A DNA stretch of 64,000 nucleotides from UBA1431 sp002329665 (GTDB taxonomy: Bacteria; Bacillota; Clostridia; Christensenellales; UBA1431): positions 620,001 to 684,000 of the forward strand of contig JAXGXY010000001.1 in the NCBI GenBank assembly GCA_040772545.1, given 5' to 3'. The translations under genes and the position numbers were made by a program. The number at the start of each line of letters is the position of its first letter. Positions within the stretch are counted from its first letter, which is position 1. Below the pieces are notes generated by a model, which worked only from the letters and a program-made list of their open reading frames with translations, was not told the origin of the DNA and did no database searches. This document shows positions 8,133 through 16,039 of the stretch, piece after piece.

Positions 8133-8149
8133 CGCGCCGGGAGGGATAC

Positions 8150-9076
8150 ATGATGCCAGGCGTCATACTGGCCGCATCGGCCGCGATATTCGTTTTTTCC
8201 GGCGCGATCATCCTGCTCAACAGGTTCGTGGCGCAAAGGACGCTGGTGAAGCAGCGCCTGCGCGCGCTCGCGGGCCGGCAGGAGCAGGTGCGGCCCGTGA
8301 AGCAGAAAAAACCGAAGCGCGGGCGGATACCGGTGTCGAAGGTGTTCGCGGAGGAACTGGCGTCCGCCGGCGTGCGCATGCGGCCCGAGGAATTCCTGAC
8401 CCTGTGGCTGGCCGCCGCGCTGGTGCCCGCGGGGGTCCTGATGCTGTTTCGCGCCCATCCCATCACGCTGATCGCCGCCGCCGCGCTGGGGGTGCTGCTG
8501 CCTCCGCTACTGGTCCGCAGGGCCAAGGGCAAGCGCCTCAGGCTCTTTGAAAGGCAGCTCGGAGACGCCCTGCTGCTGATGGGGAACTCCCTGCGTTCGG
8601 GACTGACGTTCCAGCAGGCGATGGGCAACATCGCCAGGGAGATGCCCGACCCGATCGCGAGGGAGTTCGCGCGGACCGTCCGGGAGATACAGCTGGGTTG
8701 CGACATCGACGCCGCCCTGGACGGCATGGTGAAGCGGGTGCGAAGCACCGACCTGATGCTGACCGTCTCGGCCGTGCAGATACAGCGACAGGTCGGCGGG
8801 AACCTTTTGGAGATACTGGAGAATACGTCTAAGACCATCAAGGAACGCATCAAGCTCAAGGACGACATCCGCGTGATGACCGCCTCCGGCCGGATCAGCA
8901 GCATCGTGGTCGGGATGTTGCCGGTGGCGATCGGCGGCCTTTTGATGCTCATCAATCCGTCGTACATCCAGACGTTTTTCGATACCTCCATGGGCGTTAT
9001 CATGCTGGTGGTCGCGGCGGGGATGGAGATCACCGGATTTTTGATCATCAAGAAGATCGCGACGATCAAATATTAA
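8150..9076 (+). CDS. tadB: Tad inner-membrane platform protein TadB
   Basis: This 308-residue protein has a type II secretion F domain (GDALLLMGNSLRSGLTFQQAMGNIAREM...QVGGNLLEILENTSKTIKERI) flanked by membrane helices at residues 3-22, about 85-115 and two near the C-terminus. TadB and TadC form the membrane platform for TadA. The start is the ATG at 8150, preceded by GGGAGGG; upstream in-frame starts lie inside tadA without a good site. Confidence 0.9.
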   Translation: MMPGVILAASAAIFVFSGAIILLNRFVAQRTLVKQRLRALAGRQEQVRPVKQKKPKRGRIPVSKVFAEELASAGVRMRPEEFLTLWLAAALVPAGVLMLFRAHPITLIAAAALGVLLPPLLVRRAKGKRLRLFERQLGDALLLMGNSLRSGLTFQQAMGNIAREMPDPIAREFARTVREIQLGCDIDAALDGMVKRVRSTDLMLTVSAVQIQRQVGGNLLEILENTSKTIKERIKLKDDIRVMTASGRISSIVVGMLPVAIGGLLMLINPSYIQTFFDTSMGVIMLVVAAGMEITGFLIIKKIATIKY

Positions 9077-9089
9077 GGAGGGGCGCAAC

Positions 9090-10010
9090 ATGGAACTGCT
9101 GGTGGCGAGCTCTTCCGCGTTCGCGCTGCTGGTTACGCTGGCGTGCTGCCGGGAGACCATCGTAAGGGAGACCGTCAAGAAACAGCGCCTCAGGCGGCTT
9201 AGCGGCCAGCCGGTCTATCTGGACGAAGAACTGGAGAAAAGCTTCTACCAGCGCTTCGTCCACACGGCGCTGAAAAGGGCGGCCGGCTTCTTTTCCAGGC
9301 TGTCCCGGCGCGGATTCAAGGCCTCGGCCAAGAAGACGGAGCGCAACCTGAGGCTGGCCAACGAGCTCCGGCTCGGGGGGGTGCGCATGCCGGTGCAGGA
9401 GTTCATGTTCCTCAGGCTCCTCGTGACCGCGGCGGTGTTGGTGGCCGGGGGCGCCGCGGCCCTGCTGCTCAATGCAGAACTGCGCATACAGCTGCTTATT
9501 CTGCTTTTCGCCCTCATCTTGGCGGTGCTGCTTCCGAGGTTCGTCCTCAGGTCCCGCATCAAATCGAGGCAACGGGCCATACAGCACCAGTTGCCAAGCG
9601 TCATGGACGTGCTCAGCGTGAGCATGGAAGCGGGCCTGAGCTTCGACGCGGCTTTGCTGAAGGTGACGGAACGGTTCAAAGGCCCGCTTGTCGACGAACT
9701 CAGCCAGGTGTACCGGGAGGTACGGATGGGCAAGCCGCGACGGGAAGCGCTCGCTTCCCTCAACCGTCGGACAAACGTGGCGGAACTGCAGACCTTCGCC
9801 TCCGCGGTGGTGCAGTCCGAACAGTTCGGGACGCCGATGAAGAACGTGCTGCGGTCCCAGGCCCAGCAGCTGCGGATCAACAGGAGGCAACAGGCACAGG
9901 AAAAGGGCATGAAGGCCCCGGTCCGGATGATGCCGCCGATGGTCCTGTTCATTTTCCCGGTGATCTTCATCATCCTGCTCGGGCCGACGATCATCAAGGT
10001 ACTGCAATGA
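9090..10010 (+). CDS. tadC: Tad inner-membrane platform protein TadC
   Basis: This 306-residue paralogue of TadB has the F-domain core LPSVMDVLSVSMEAGLSFDAALLKVTERFKGPLVDELSQVYREVRMGKPRREAL and a hydrophobic pair near residues 110-150. It ends in a C-terminal helix MVLFIFPVIFIILLGPTII. It starts 13 bp after tadB behind AAGGAGGGG. Its TGA overlaps an ATG of the next frame. Confidence 0.9.
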   Translation: MELLVASSSAFALLVTLACCRETIVRETVKKQRLRRLSGQPVYLDEELEKSFYQRFVHTALKRAAGFFSRLSRRGFKASAKKTERNLRLANELRLGGVRMPVQEFMFLRLLVTAAVLVAGGAAALLLNAELRIQLLILLFALILAVLLPRFVLRSRIKSRQRAIQHQLPSVMDVLSVSMEAGLSFDAALLKVTERFKGPLVDELSQVYREVRMGKPRREALASLNRRTNVAELQTFASAVVQSEQFGTPMKNVLRSQAQQLRINRRQQAQEKGMKAPVRMMPPMVLFIFPVIFIILLGPTIIKVLQ

Positions 10011-10024
10011 GGGGGAGAATGCCC

Positions 10025-10360
10025 ATGGAAACGGTCTATCATTGCGGCCGGCTCCTCTGGCACAGGGTCGAAAGGGCGTCCGGGTTTTTCAGCCGCTTGA
10101 AGGGGCTGATGGGCCGGCGCCGTCTGACCCCGGGGGAAGGGCTGATCTTGTCGCCCTGCAACCAGGTGCACACATTCTGCATGCGTTGGCCCATAGACGT
10201 GCTCTACCTCGCAATAGACTTGCGGGTGCTGCGCGTAGAGACCCTCGGCCCGGGGAGGATCGGGCCGAGGGTGAAGGGGGCGCGCCTCGTGCTGGAGGTG
10301 GAAGCGGGGAGCGCCGGTGGAATAGGGGCGGGGGACCGTCTCACGATCGTGAGAAGATAA
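10025..10360 (+). CDS. DUF192 (COG1430) family protein
   Basis: This 111-residue protein matches DUF192: FFSRLKGLMGRRRLTPGEGLILSPCNQVHTFCMRWPIDVLYLAIDLRVLRV, then VLEVEAGSAGGIGAGDRL. The family's molecular role is not established. The start is the ATG at 10025, eight bases after GGGGGAG; ATG 10007, overlapping the tadC stop, is an alternative. Its place directly after tadC in the same operon, with no gap, suggests a link to pilus biogenesis, but that is inference from position. Confidence 0.85.
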   Translation: METVYHCGRLLWHRVERASGFFSRLKGLMGRRRLTPGEGLILSPCNQVHTFCMRWPIDVLYLAIDLRVLRVETLGPGRIGPRVKGARLVLEVEAGSAGGIGAGDRLTIVRR

Positions 10361-10377
10361 CGGGCAGAGGAGGTCAA

Positions 10378-11301
10378 ATGATGACTACCGAGAACATCCT
10401 GGAACAGATACGCGACGGACAGGCGCAGGAGGAAGGCCTGAAAAAGCGTTTCGGCGGTTACCGCACCAAAGAAGTGGACCAGTACGTGGAAAAACTCCTC
10501 AACCGGCTGCACAACATGGAAACGGTCTACCAGGAACGCTGCGAGGAGATGCGCACCCACCTGCGCGGGGTCACGCGCGAGAGGGAAGAACTGGCGGAAC
10601 GGACGCGCGAACTGGAAAAACAGCTCGCGGACCTTCCGAAGCGCGTCGATGCGTACCTCGCCGAACAGGGGCTCGTCGCATTGCCCAAGAAAGAATACGA
10701 ACAGCTCCGTAGCGCCGGGGCGGAGTTGAAAACGGAAGTGGCTTGCCTCGGGGAGGAAAAGGAGCGCCTTATAGCGGAGCAGAAAAGAATCTTAAAGGAA
10801 CTGGAAGAGGCGCAGGCGTCGCAACGGATAGACGAGCAGACGCTCGATGAGCTGGAACGGTATAAGGCAGAGGCAAGCGAGCTCTCAGAAAAATGCCGGC
10901 GCCTGGGGACGGAACTCGCGGAGCAGGCGGAGGCGCTCTGCGGGCTTCAGGCCCGGCTCGAGGAATCCGAGGCGCTTGGCAGGGAACAGGCGGAGGAGAT
11001 CGGGCAGGAACGCGCGCGCTACAGAATGCTCGAACTCCAGTACCAGCTTGCCCAGAAGATGACCAACGAGTTGATCGAAGAAAAGGAGCGACAGGAGAAG
11101 GAGGCGCTGAGGCGCCAGGAGCGGGCCGAAACGGAGCGCAAGTCGCTGATCAACCGTTACCGGTGCATCCTCAAAAGCCAGCAACACTGCATGGAACGCC
11201 TCCACGAAAGCTTCGTCGCGTCGGTCCGATGCATGGAGAGCCTGTCTGAGGCCGGGATAATGGCCGACCCGGCGGAGGAAACGGCACGGAGCGCGGGATG
11301 A
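10378..11301 (+). CDS. DivIVA-like coiled-coil protein at the end of the Tad operon
   Basis: This 307-residue protein is mostly predicted coiled coil. Residues 20-55 (KKRFGGYRTKEVDQYVEKLLNRLHNME) resemble the DivIVA membrane-targeting N-domain with its G-Y-x-x-x-E-V-D signature. The rest (about 60-285) is Glu/Arg/Leu-rich heptads with no enzymatic motif. DivIVA proteins sit at curved membranes (poles, septa) and recruit partners. The start is the ATG at 10378 (another ATG at 10381) behind GGAGG. Being the last gene of the Tad operon suggests a polar anchor for the pilus machine, working with TadZ; this is inference. Confidence 0.75.
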   Translation: MMTTENILEQIRDGQAQEEGLKKRFGGYRTKEVDQYVEKLLNRLHNMETVYQERCEEMRTHLRGVTREREELAERTRELEKQLADLPKRVDAYLAEQGLVALPKKEYEQLRSAGAELKTEVACLGEEKERLIAEQKRILKELEEAQASQRIDEQTLDELERYKAEASELSEKCRRLGTELAEQAEALCGLQARLEESEALGREQAEEIGQERARYRMLELQYQLAQKMTNELIEEKERQEKEALRRQERAETERKSLINRYRCILKSQQHCMERLHESFVASVRCMESLSEAGIMADPAEETARSAG

Positions 11302-11362
11302 CCGGCTTCGTTGATGCATAATCTGAAAGAAAAGCCGGGAGCGGCCTATAACCGACAGTAAA

Positions 11363-11434
11363 CCGGTGGCATACCCTTCGGAATGTCATCGGCGAAAGCA
11401 CTGGCAGACGAAATGGTCTGCCGGTGTACTTTTT
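11363..11434 (+). terminator. Tandem hairpins closing the Tad operon
   Basis: The first hairpin (11363-11392) has arms ccggtggcat/atgtcatcgg around a CCTTCGG loop, similar to the terminator at 1701. The second has arms CTGGCAGAC (11401) and GTCTGCCGG (ends 11424), with TTTTT at 11430-11434. Beyond these the 370-bp gap to the next gene holds only a promoter. Confidence 0.65.
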
Positions 11435-11509
11435 ATGCCGTTCGGGGTTTCTGCTGTGCTTTTGGGCGAAGCAGCGGGCGGCAAACTATTACCGGGCTGA
11501 TGTTATTCA

Positions 11510-11538
11510 TTGACATCGAAGAATTTAAATAATATAAT
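11510..11538 (+). promoter_or_regulatory. Sigma-A promoter of the FGGY kinase/SDR operon
   Basis: TTGACA at 11510-11515 and TATAAT at 11533-11538 are both consensus, with a 17-bp spacer. The 140-nt leader to the kinase start has no structure I recognise. Confidence 0.8.
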
Positions 11539-11677
11539 CAATTATAATAACCGCAGCTCTTTTCAAACACACCAGATACAGAAATACAGATTCATCGGAC
11601 GGATGAATCTTATGTGAATAAAGCATGGATTCTGATGAGCGATGATGTAAAAAACATCGGAAGCGAGGTATCTTCAG

Positions 11678-13236
11678 ATGGCAAAGTATTTGATGTCCAT
11701 TGACGAAGGAACGATGAGCGCAGGGCGAGCATTGTCGACCTGGAAGGCAACATCCTGGGTTCAAGCGGGGCGGAATACGGGGTCACCAGTCCCAAACCGG
11801 GATGGTACGAACAGGACTGCGGCCTTATGGTCAGCGTCATCTATGATTCATGCAGGGGGGCGATACAAAACGCGGGCATCGACCCCAAAGAGATTGTGGC
11901 AATCGCTCTTTCCTCTCAGGGCGCGGCGTTCTGCCCGGTCGATAAGGACAACAGGCTCGTTCGACCCACGATCGGCTGGCAGGACACGAGGGGCTCCGTG
12001 ATGCTCGACGAGATCGCGAGCATGGTTTCGCCCGAGGAACTGTATCGGATTTCGGGCGCGCCGCTGGCGACCGTATGGACCCTCTCGAAGATCTTATGGA
12101 TCAAGAAGTACGAGCCCGAGAACTACGAAAAGACGGCGTGCTTCGCGCTCCATCAGGACTACTTCTTAAGGACGCTGGGCGTTAAAAAGCACTATACGGA
12201 CATTTCGTCGGCGGCAAGATACGGCTTCTTCGATGTCGACAACCACAGGTACAGCGAGAAACTCCTCAAACTGTTCGACATCCCCGAGGAAAAGCTGCCG
12301 GTGGTGGTCGACGGCGGCACACAGGTCGGCGCCGTTACCGCGGAGGTCTCCAAGGCCACCGGGATACCCGAGGGCACGCCAGTATGTGTCGGCGCGATGG
12401 ACGTTACCTGTGCGATACTGGGCCTTGGCATTACGAAAGAGAAGATGGCGGCCACCATCCTCGGCACCTACGGCACCTGCATTTCTCTGAGTTCAAAGCA
12501 GGTGCGCGACCCGAACGGCAGCATGGTCGTGATAGGGAACACCGGCACGAACATGTGGACCATCGAAGGATCGGTGCTCGCGGCCGCGAGCAGTTACCGC
12601 TGGTACCGCGACACCTTCGGCGACGTAGAGATCGCTGCCGGAAAAGTCCTGAAGACGGACCCGTTCGAGCTTATCAACAAACAGATCGCGGCCGGGAAGC
12701 CGGGGGCCAAGGGCGTGCTGTACATGCCCCATCTCGCGTCGGCCGGACCGCCCCGCAACAACTCCAACGCGAAGGGCCTTTTCCTCGGGCTTACCTTCGC
12801 TCATACCAAGGCCGATATCGCAAGGGCCGTGATGGAAGGCATCAGCTTGGAGATCCGCGATATCATCACCGCAAAGAGCGGGATGGGAATCGACGTCGAC
12901 AGGATCAGGCTCACCGGCGGCGGGTCCAAATCGCCGATGTGGAACCAGATACAGGCCGACGTGTACGGCAAAACGGTCCAAACGGTGCAGACTTCCGAGA
13001 CGGCCTCCGTCGGCGCTGCGATGCTCGCCGGCGTAGGCGTCGGGATATTCAAGAACGTGCAGGAGGCCGCGGACGCGATGGTGCGGGTCACCCGTACGTA
13101 CGAACCCGTGCCCGAGCACACGAAGATCTACGACGAGCTTTACGACATCTATTGTTCGACCTACGAAAGCCTCGCTTCCCCCGAACACAACGTGTACAAA
13201 AGGATCAACGATTTTCAGAACAGGCTCGGCCTGTAG
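11678..13236 (+). pseudogene. FGGY-family carbohydrate kinase broken by a one-base deletion
   Basis: The frame from ATG 11678 (site GAGGT eight bases upstream) encodes MAKYLMSIDEGTMSA, the start of an FGGY kinase, and then loses homology. From about 11725 the family continues in another frame: IVDLEGNILG..., EYGVTSPKPGWYEQDCGLM..., to GLGITKEKMAATILGTYGTC and the C-terminal RLTGGGSKSPMWNQIQADV, ending at 13236. Inserting one A near 11722 gives SARASIVDLEGN, restoring the family's GTTSxRA-type motif and a protein of about 519 residues. This is therefore a real frameshift or a sequencing error. A shortened protein could start at ATG 11827, but it would lack the N-terminal ATP-binding motif. Substrate unknown; xylulokinase-like. 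Confidence 0.85.
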
Positions 13237-13292
13237 GGCTGTCGTCCCGTGCTGCAGCATTTAAGAGGCAGCCTGCCCGGGCGGCTTAACAG

Positions 13293-13338
13293 GCCGTCTG
13301 GCCGGGCGCCGGGAAAGCCCGGTTCCCGGCCAGGCGGC
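13293..13338 (+). other. Long intercistronic hairpin between kinase and SDR genes
   Basis: GCCGTCTGGCCGGG (13293-13306) pairs with CCCGGCCAGGCGGC (13325-13338), with a further CCGGG/CCCGG stem inside. No T run follows, so it looks like an RNA-stability or processing hairpin, or a partial attenuator, rather than a simple terminator. Confidence 0.55.
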
Positions 13339-13368
13339 ATCGAACAGAAGAAAGGAGATCATGAAAAC

Positions 13369-14109
13369 ATGCGTTTACAGGGCAAAGTGAGCGTCGTGAC
13401 GGGCGGCGCGAGCGGGATCGGGAGGCAAACGGCTCTTACGTTCGCAAGAGAGGGCTCCAAAGTGGCGATCGTCGACATCAAGCGTGAAGAGGGAGAAAAG
13501 ACGGCAAAAGAGGTCGGCGGCGCGTTCTTCTACTGCGACCTCGTGCAAATATCGGGCATCGCGGGCGTTTTGGATCAGATTAACGAGTGTTTCGGGGGCC
13601 TCGACATCCTCGTGAACTGCGCCGGCCTCGCCAACAGGACGCCGATAGAGGACATCTCCGAGGAGGAATGGGACCTGTTGAACAATGTCAACCTCAAAGC
13701 GGCGTTTTTCGCCTCGAAGGAAGCCTGCAGGATCATGAAGGCGCAAGGCACGGCCGGAAAGATCGTGAACATGGCTTCTATCCGGGGCTTACAGGCTGAC
13801 GGGAGGCATACGATCTACGACGTGACCAAGGCCGGCATGCTGGCCATGACCCGCAGCTTCGCCGTGGCGTTTGCGAAAGACGGCATCAAAGTGAATGCCG
13901 TCTGCCCTGGGTACGTACTCACCCCGATGACGGAGCATAACCTGAACCGGAAAGACTGGTACGCGTGGATCTGCGAAAGGATTCCCGTCGGAAGACTTAC
14001 GGAAATGCAGGAAGTGGCCGACGCGGTCCTTTTCCTGGCTTCGGACGAGGCGAAAGGCATCACCGGCCAGCAGATCGTCGTGGACGGCGGATGGACGGTG
14101 CACGACTGA
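13369..14109 (+). CDS. Short-chain dehydrogenase/reductase (classical SDR)
   Basis: This 246-residue NAD(P)-dependent oxidoreductase has the Rossmann motif TGGASGIG at residues 12-19, NCAG after DILV, a catalytic Ser in NMAS and the YxxxK pair in YDVTKAGM. The C-terminus GQQIVVDGGWTVHD is typical. An Asp after the second strand (VAIVDIK) favours NAD. The start is the ATG at 13369; the stronger-looking ATG at 13361 is in another frame. It follows the broken FGGY kinase in one operon, suggesting sugar or polyol catabolism. The substrate cannot be assigned. Confidence 0.88.
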   Translation: MRLQGKVSVVTGGASGIGRQTALTFAREGSKVAIVDIKREEGEKTAKEVGGAFFYCDLVQISGIAGVLDQINECFGGLDILVNCAGLANRTPIEDISEEEWDLLNNVNLKAAFFASKEACRIMKAQGTAGKIVNMASIRGLQADGRHTIYDVTKAGMLAMTRSFAVAFAKDGIKVNAVCPGYVLTPMTEHNLNRKDWYAWICERIPVGRLTEMQEVADAVLFLASDEAKGITGQQIVVDGGWTVHD

Positions 14110-14287
14110 TATAATGGGCGACGAGCGCTCTACGGGCGGAGGTCTGCCTAACGGCAAGGCGCCCCCAGCTAAAGCGGCGCACGAATGCGAACGGGATGTC
14201 CGGGTAGAACCAGCCGATTGCCGGGCATTCTGTTCGTTTCTTAATTGAACATCTTCAGGCAGATGTGGGTCCCCAGGAAGGCTGCGG

Positions 14288-14581
14288 TCAGTGCCTGGGG
14301 GAAGATTTGACTTTCAGAAGGGCCTGCAGCACGCACACGGTAAGCTCCGTCTGGGTCCCGGCGTGCTGGGCGGACAACAGGGACAGCAACGAACCCTTTT
14401 CGGTGGTGACGTAACACGGCTTCAAGGCGTTGAGGGCGATGGCGCAGGCATCATAATAGCATTTTTCGCAGCGGCACATATCCTGGGACGCCATCAGTTC
14501 ACCGACCTTTTCCCTTACCAGTTCCTCGGTTATGTTGACCAGCATGTACGGGGCATTCGGTTTTTTCGCCGTGCTTTCCAT
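14288..14581 (-). CDS. comFB: ComFB-family protein (candidate cyclic-dinucleotide receptor)
   Basis: This 97-residue protein carries the late-competence ComFB domain: NITEELVREKVGELMASQDMCRCEKCYYDACAIALNALKPCYVTTEKGSLL. The Cys cluster MCRCEKC, the DACAIALN helix and the P-x-Y-V-T-T-E-K-G strand are the family signature. ComFB proteins have been proposed to bind cyclic dinucleotides. That would fit the c-di-GMP riboswitch and c-di-GMP enzymes elsewhere in this window, but the sequence alone does not prove binding here. A plausible ribosome binding site (GAGAGG) lies nine bases upstream. The gene is monocistronic. Confidence 0.85.
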   Translation of the reverse strand: MESTAKKPNAPYMLVNITEELVREKVGELMASQDMCRCEKCYYDACAIALNALKPCYVTTEKGSLLSLLSAQHAGTQTELTVCVLQALLKVKSSPRH

Positions 14582-14698
14582 CCTTTCGGATCCTCTCGTC
14601 GCTTTGCCCGCGCGGTTCTATATACTATAATAAACAAAAATACTGAATCTGAATTGTAATAAATCTGTTCGGACAAGAATTCATGCACGGGATGTGCG

Positions 14699-14724
14699 CG
14701 AATGATCCCATTTGGGATCATTCG
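14699..14724. repeat. 26-bp perfect palindrome over a stop codon
   Basis: CGAATGATCC followed by its mirror forms a perfect palindrome at 14699-14724, with TTTTCC following on the plus strand. It overlaps the stop codon of the minus-strand membrane protein gene. It may terminate plus-strand transcription or form a 3'-end hairpin on the minus-strand message. Confidence 0.55.
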
Positions 14725-15119
14725 TTTTCCCCGGCTCCTTCCCCTCGCTTGTGCAGATACAGGAACATCCCGCAGCAGATTGCCGCCCAGACGAACAGGA
14801 GGGGCAGGAGCAGTGCGGCGATCCGGCTGCCGAGGTTCTGAGCCGTGATCTTTGACATCAGCAGCGAAGCCGCGCCCGCCACGGCTCCCGCACAGGCCGC
14901 GGCGGCCGAGATGCGCACGGAAACCTTCGTTTTAATCGCCGCGAGGACGATCCCCGTAGCGGCCAACGCGAAAAGGAGGACGCCCGTCCACAGCCCGCCC
15001 CTGTCCGGCTGCATCAAATCCAGCAGCGAAACCTGTGCGCCGCCCGCCCCGGTGAGCGAGGGCAGGAAAAGGACAATGCCGGCCGCGGCGGCGTAACAAA
15101 CGATGGCGCATGCGATCAT
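14718..15119 (-). CDS. Small four-helix membrane protein of unknown function
   Basis: This 133-residue protein has about four hydrophobic segments: IACAIVCYAAAAGIVLFLP, LWTGVLLFALAATGIVLAA, ISAAAACAGAVAGAASLL and IAALLLPLLFVWAAICCGMFLYL. It has a charged C-terminus (HKRGEGAGENE). I recognise no family. The start is the ATG at 15119, six bases after GGAGG; an earlier ATG at 15124 runs into a stop. It lies 26 bp after the ChbG-type gene on the same strand and is probably co-transcribed with it. Confidence 0.7.
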   Translation of the reverse strand: MIACAIVCYAAAAGIVLFLPSLTGAGGAQVSLLDLMQPDRGGLWTGVLLFALAATGIVLAAIKTKVSVRISAAAACAGAVAGAASLLMSKITAQNLGSRIAALLLPLLFVWAAICCGMFLYLHKRGEGAGENE

Positions 15120-15145
15120 GCCATGCCTCCTTTTTTGGCCGGTGT

Positions 15146-15856
15146 TCAGACCTCGTCGTGGCGGATCAGCCTGATCCCGCGCGTTTGTATGTATTCCCGG
15201 ACCTCTTTCGATGTGAGGACGGCGTGCTCCCTTGCGCGGGGCAGCGCGTAGGTGCTCCCCGAAAGGAGCGCCTGGTCGACGAAGCCGGGGTGCGTCATGA
15301 GCTCTACGGTTCCCTCGGTGCAGGCGTCGAGGTATGAGATCAGCCAGGCTGCCTGCGCGTCCTGTGCATGAAAGCCCGTGCAGAGGGCGACTTCCGAATT
15401 GGCTGCGGCGCGGACGGGGAGCCCTAGAGTCCGCGCGAAATCGGAGAACGTGTCGGCTACGGCGGGCGCCGTGTGCACATGGTGGTGGCTGTCGATATGG
15501 GTCGGCCTGCATCCGCTTTTAAGGAAGGCCTGCATCTGGGCGTGGAGCTCCAGCCGGATGTGGTACGGGTCGATATCGTTTTGTGGGTCGAAGACGGGAT
15601 CCGGGCCCATGAAGTAACCGTTCGCGTCGGTGAGGGTGGACACGCCGTCTGCGAGCGGCCGCCCGCATGTGATGTTGAAATGCAGGCCCACGCCCAGCGT
15701 AGCCAGCGCGCGGACCGTGTCCGCCGCATGCCTGAAGGCCGGCATGTTGGCCATCGCCGAAGCCGACGTCACGACACCGTGGACGTGCGCGTCCGCGATG
15801 CCGCAGTTCACCCCCCTGCTGTACCCCAGGTCGTCCGCATTCACTATCAGTTGCAC
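15146..15856 (-). CDS. chbG: ChbG/YdjC-type carbohydrate deacetylase
   Basis: This 236-residue protein has the family motifs VNADDLGYSRGVN at the N-terminus, GLHFN, THIDSHHHVH (metal-binding histidines) and ELMTHPGF. ChbG/HpnK enzymes remove N-acetyl groups from small glycans such as diacetylchitobiose or related lipid-linked sugars. The start is placed at GTG 15856, where GGGGGTGG precedes VQLIVNADD, the normal family N-terminus; ATG 15880 is a possible longer start. The gene pairs with the downstream membrane protein. Natural substrate uncertain. Confidence 0.88.
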   Translation of the reverse strand: MQLIVNADDLGYSRGVNCGIADAHVHGVVTSASAMANMPAFRHAADTVRALATLGVGLHFNITCGRPLADGVSTLTDANGYFMGPDPVFDPQNDIDPYHIRLELHAQMQAFLKSGCRPTHIDSHHHVHTAPAVADTFSDFARTLGLPVRAAANSEVALCTGFHAQDAQAAWLISYLDACTEGTVELMTHPGFVDQALLSGSTYALPRAREHAVLTSKEVREYIQTRGIRLIRHDEV

Positions 15857-16039
15857 GTTGCCACCCCCGTTAAAAAGCATTATACTCTCTTTTCGATATT
15901 TTGGAAACCATGCACCAAACCGGAACTTTTTTGATATTATTTCATCATACCGTTGCACTTTTCATGCGTTTGTTATGGAATTCAGGCCGGTTAATGTGTT
16001 AGAATATGCAAGGCATCGTAGTTTTGGAGGAGAGTTAAA

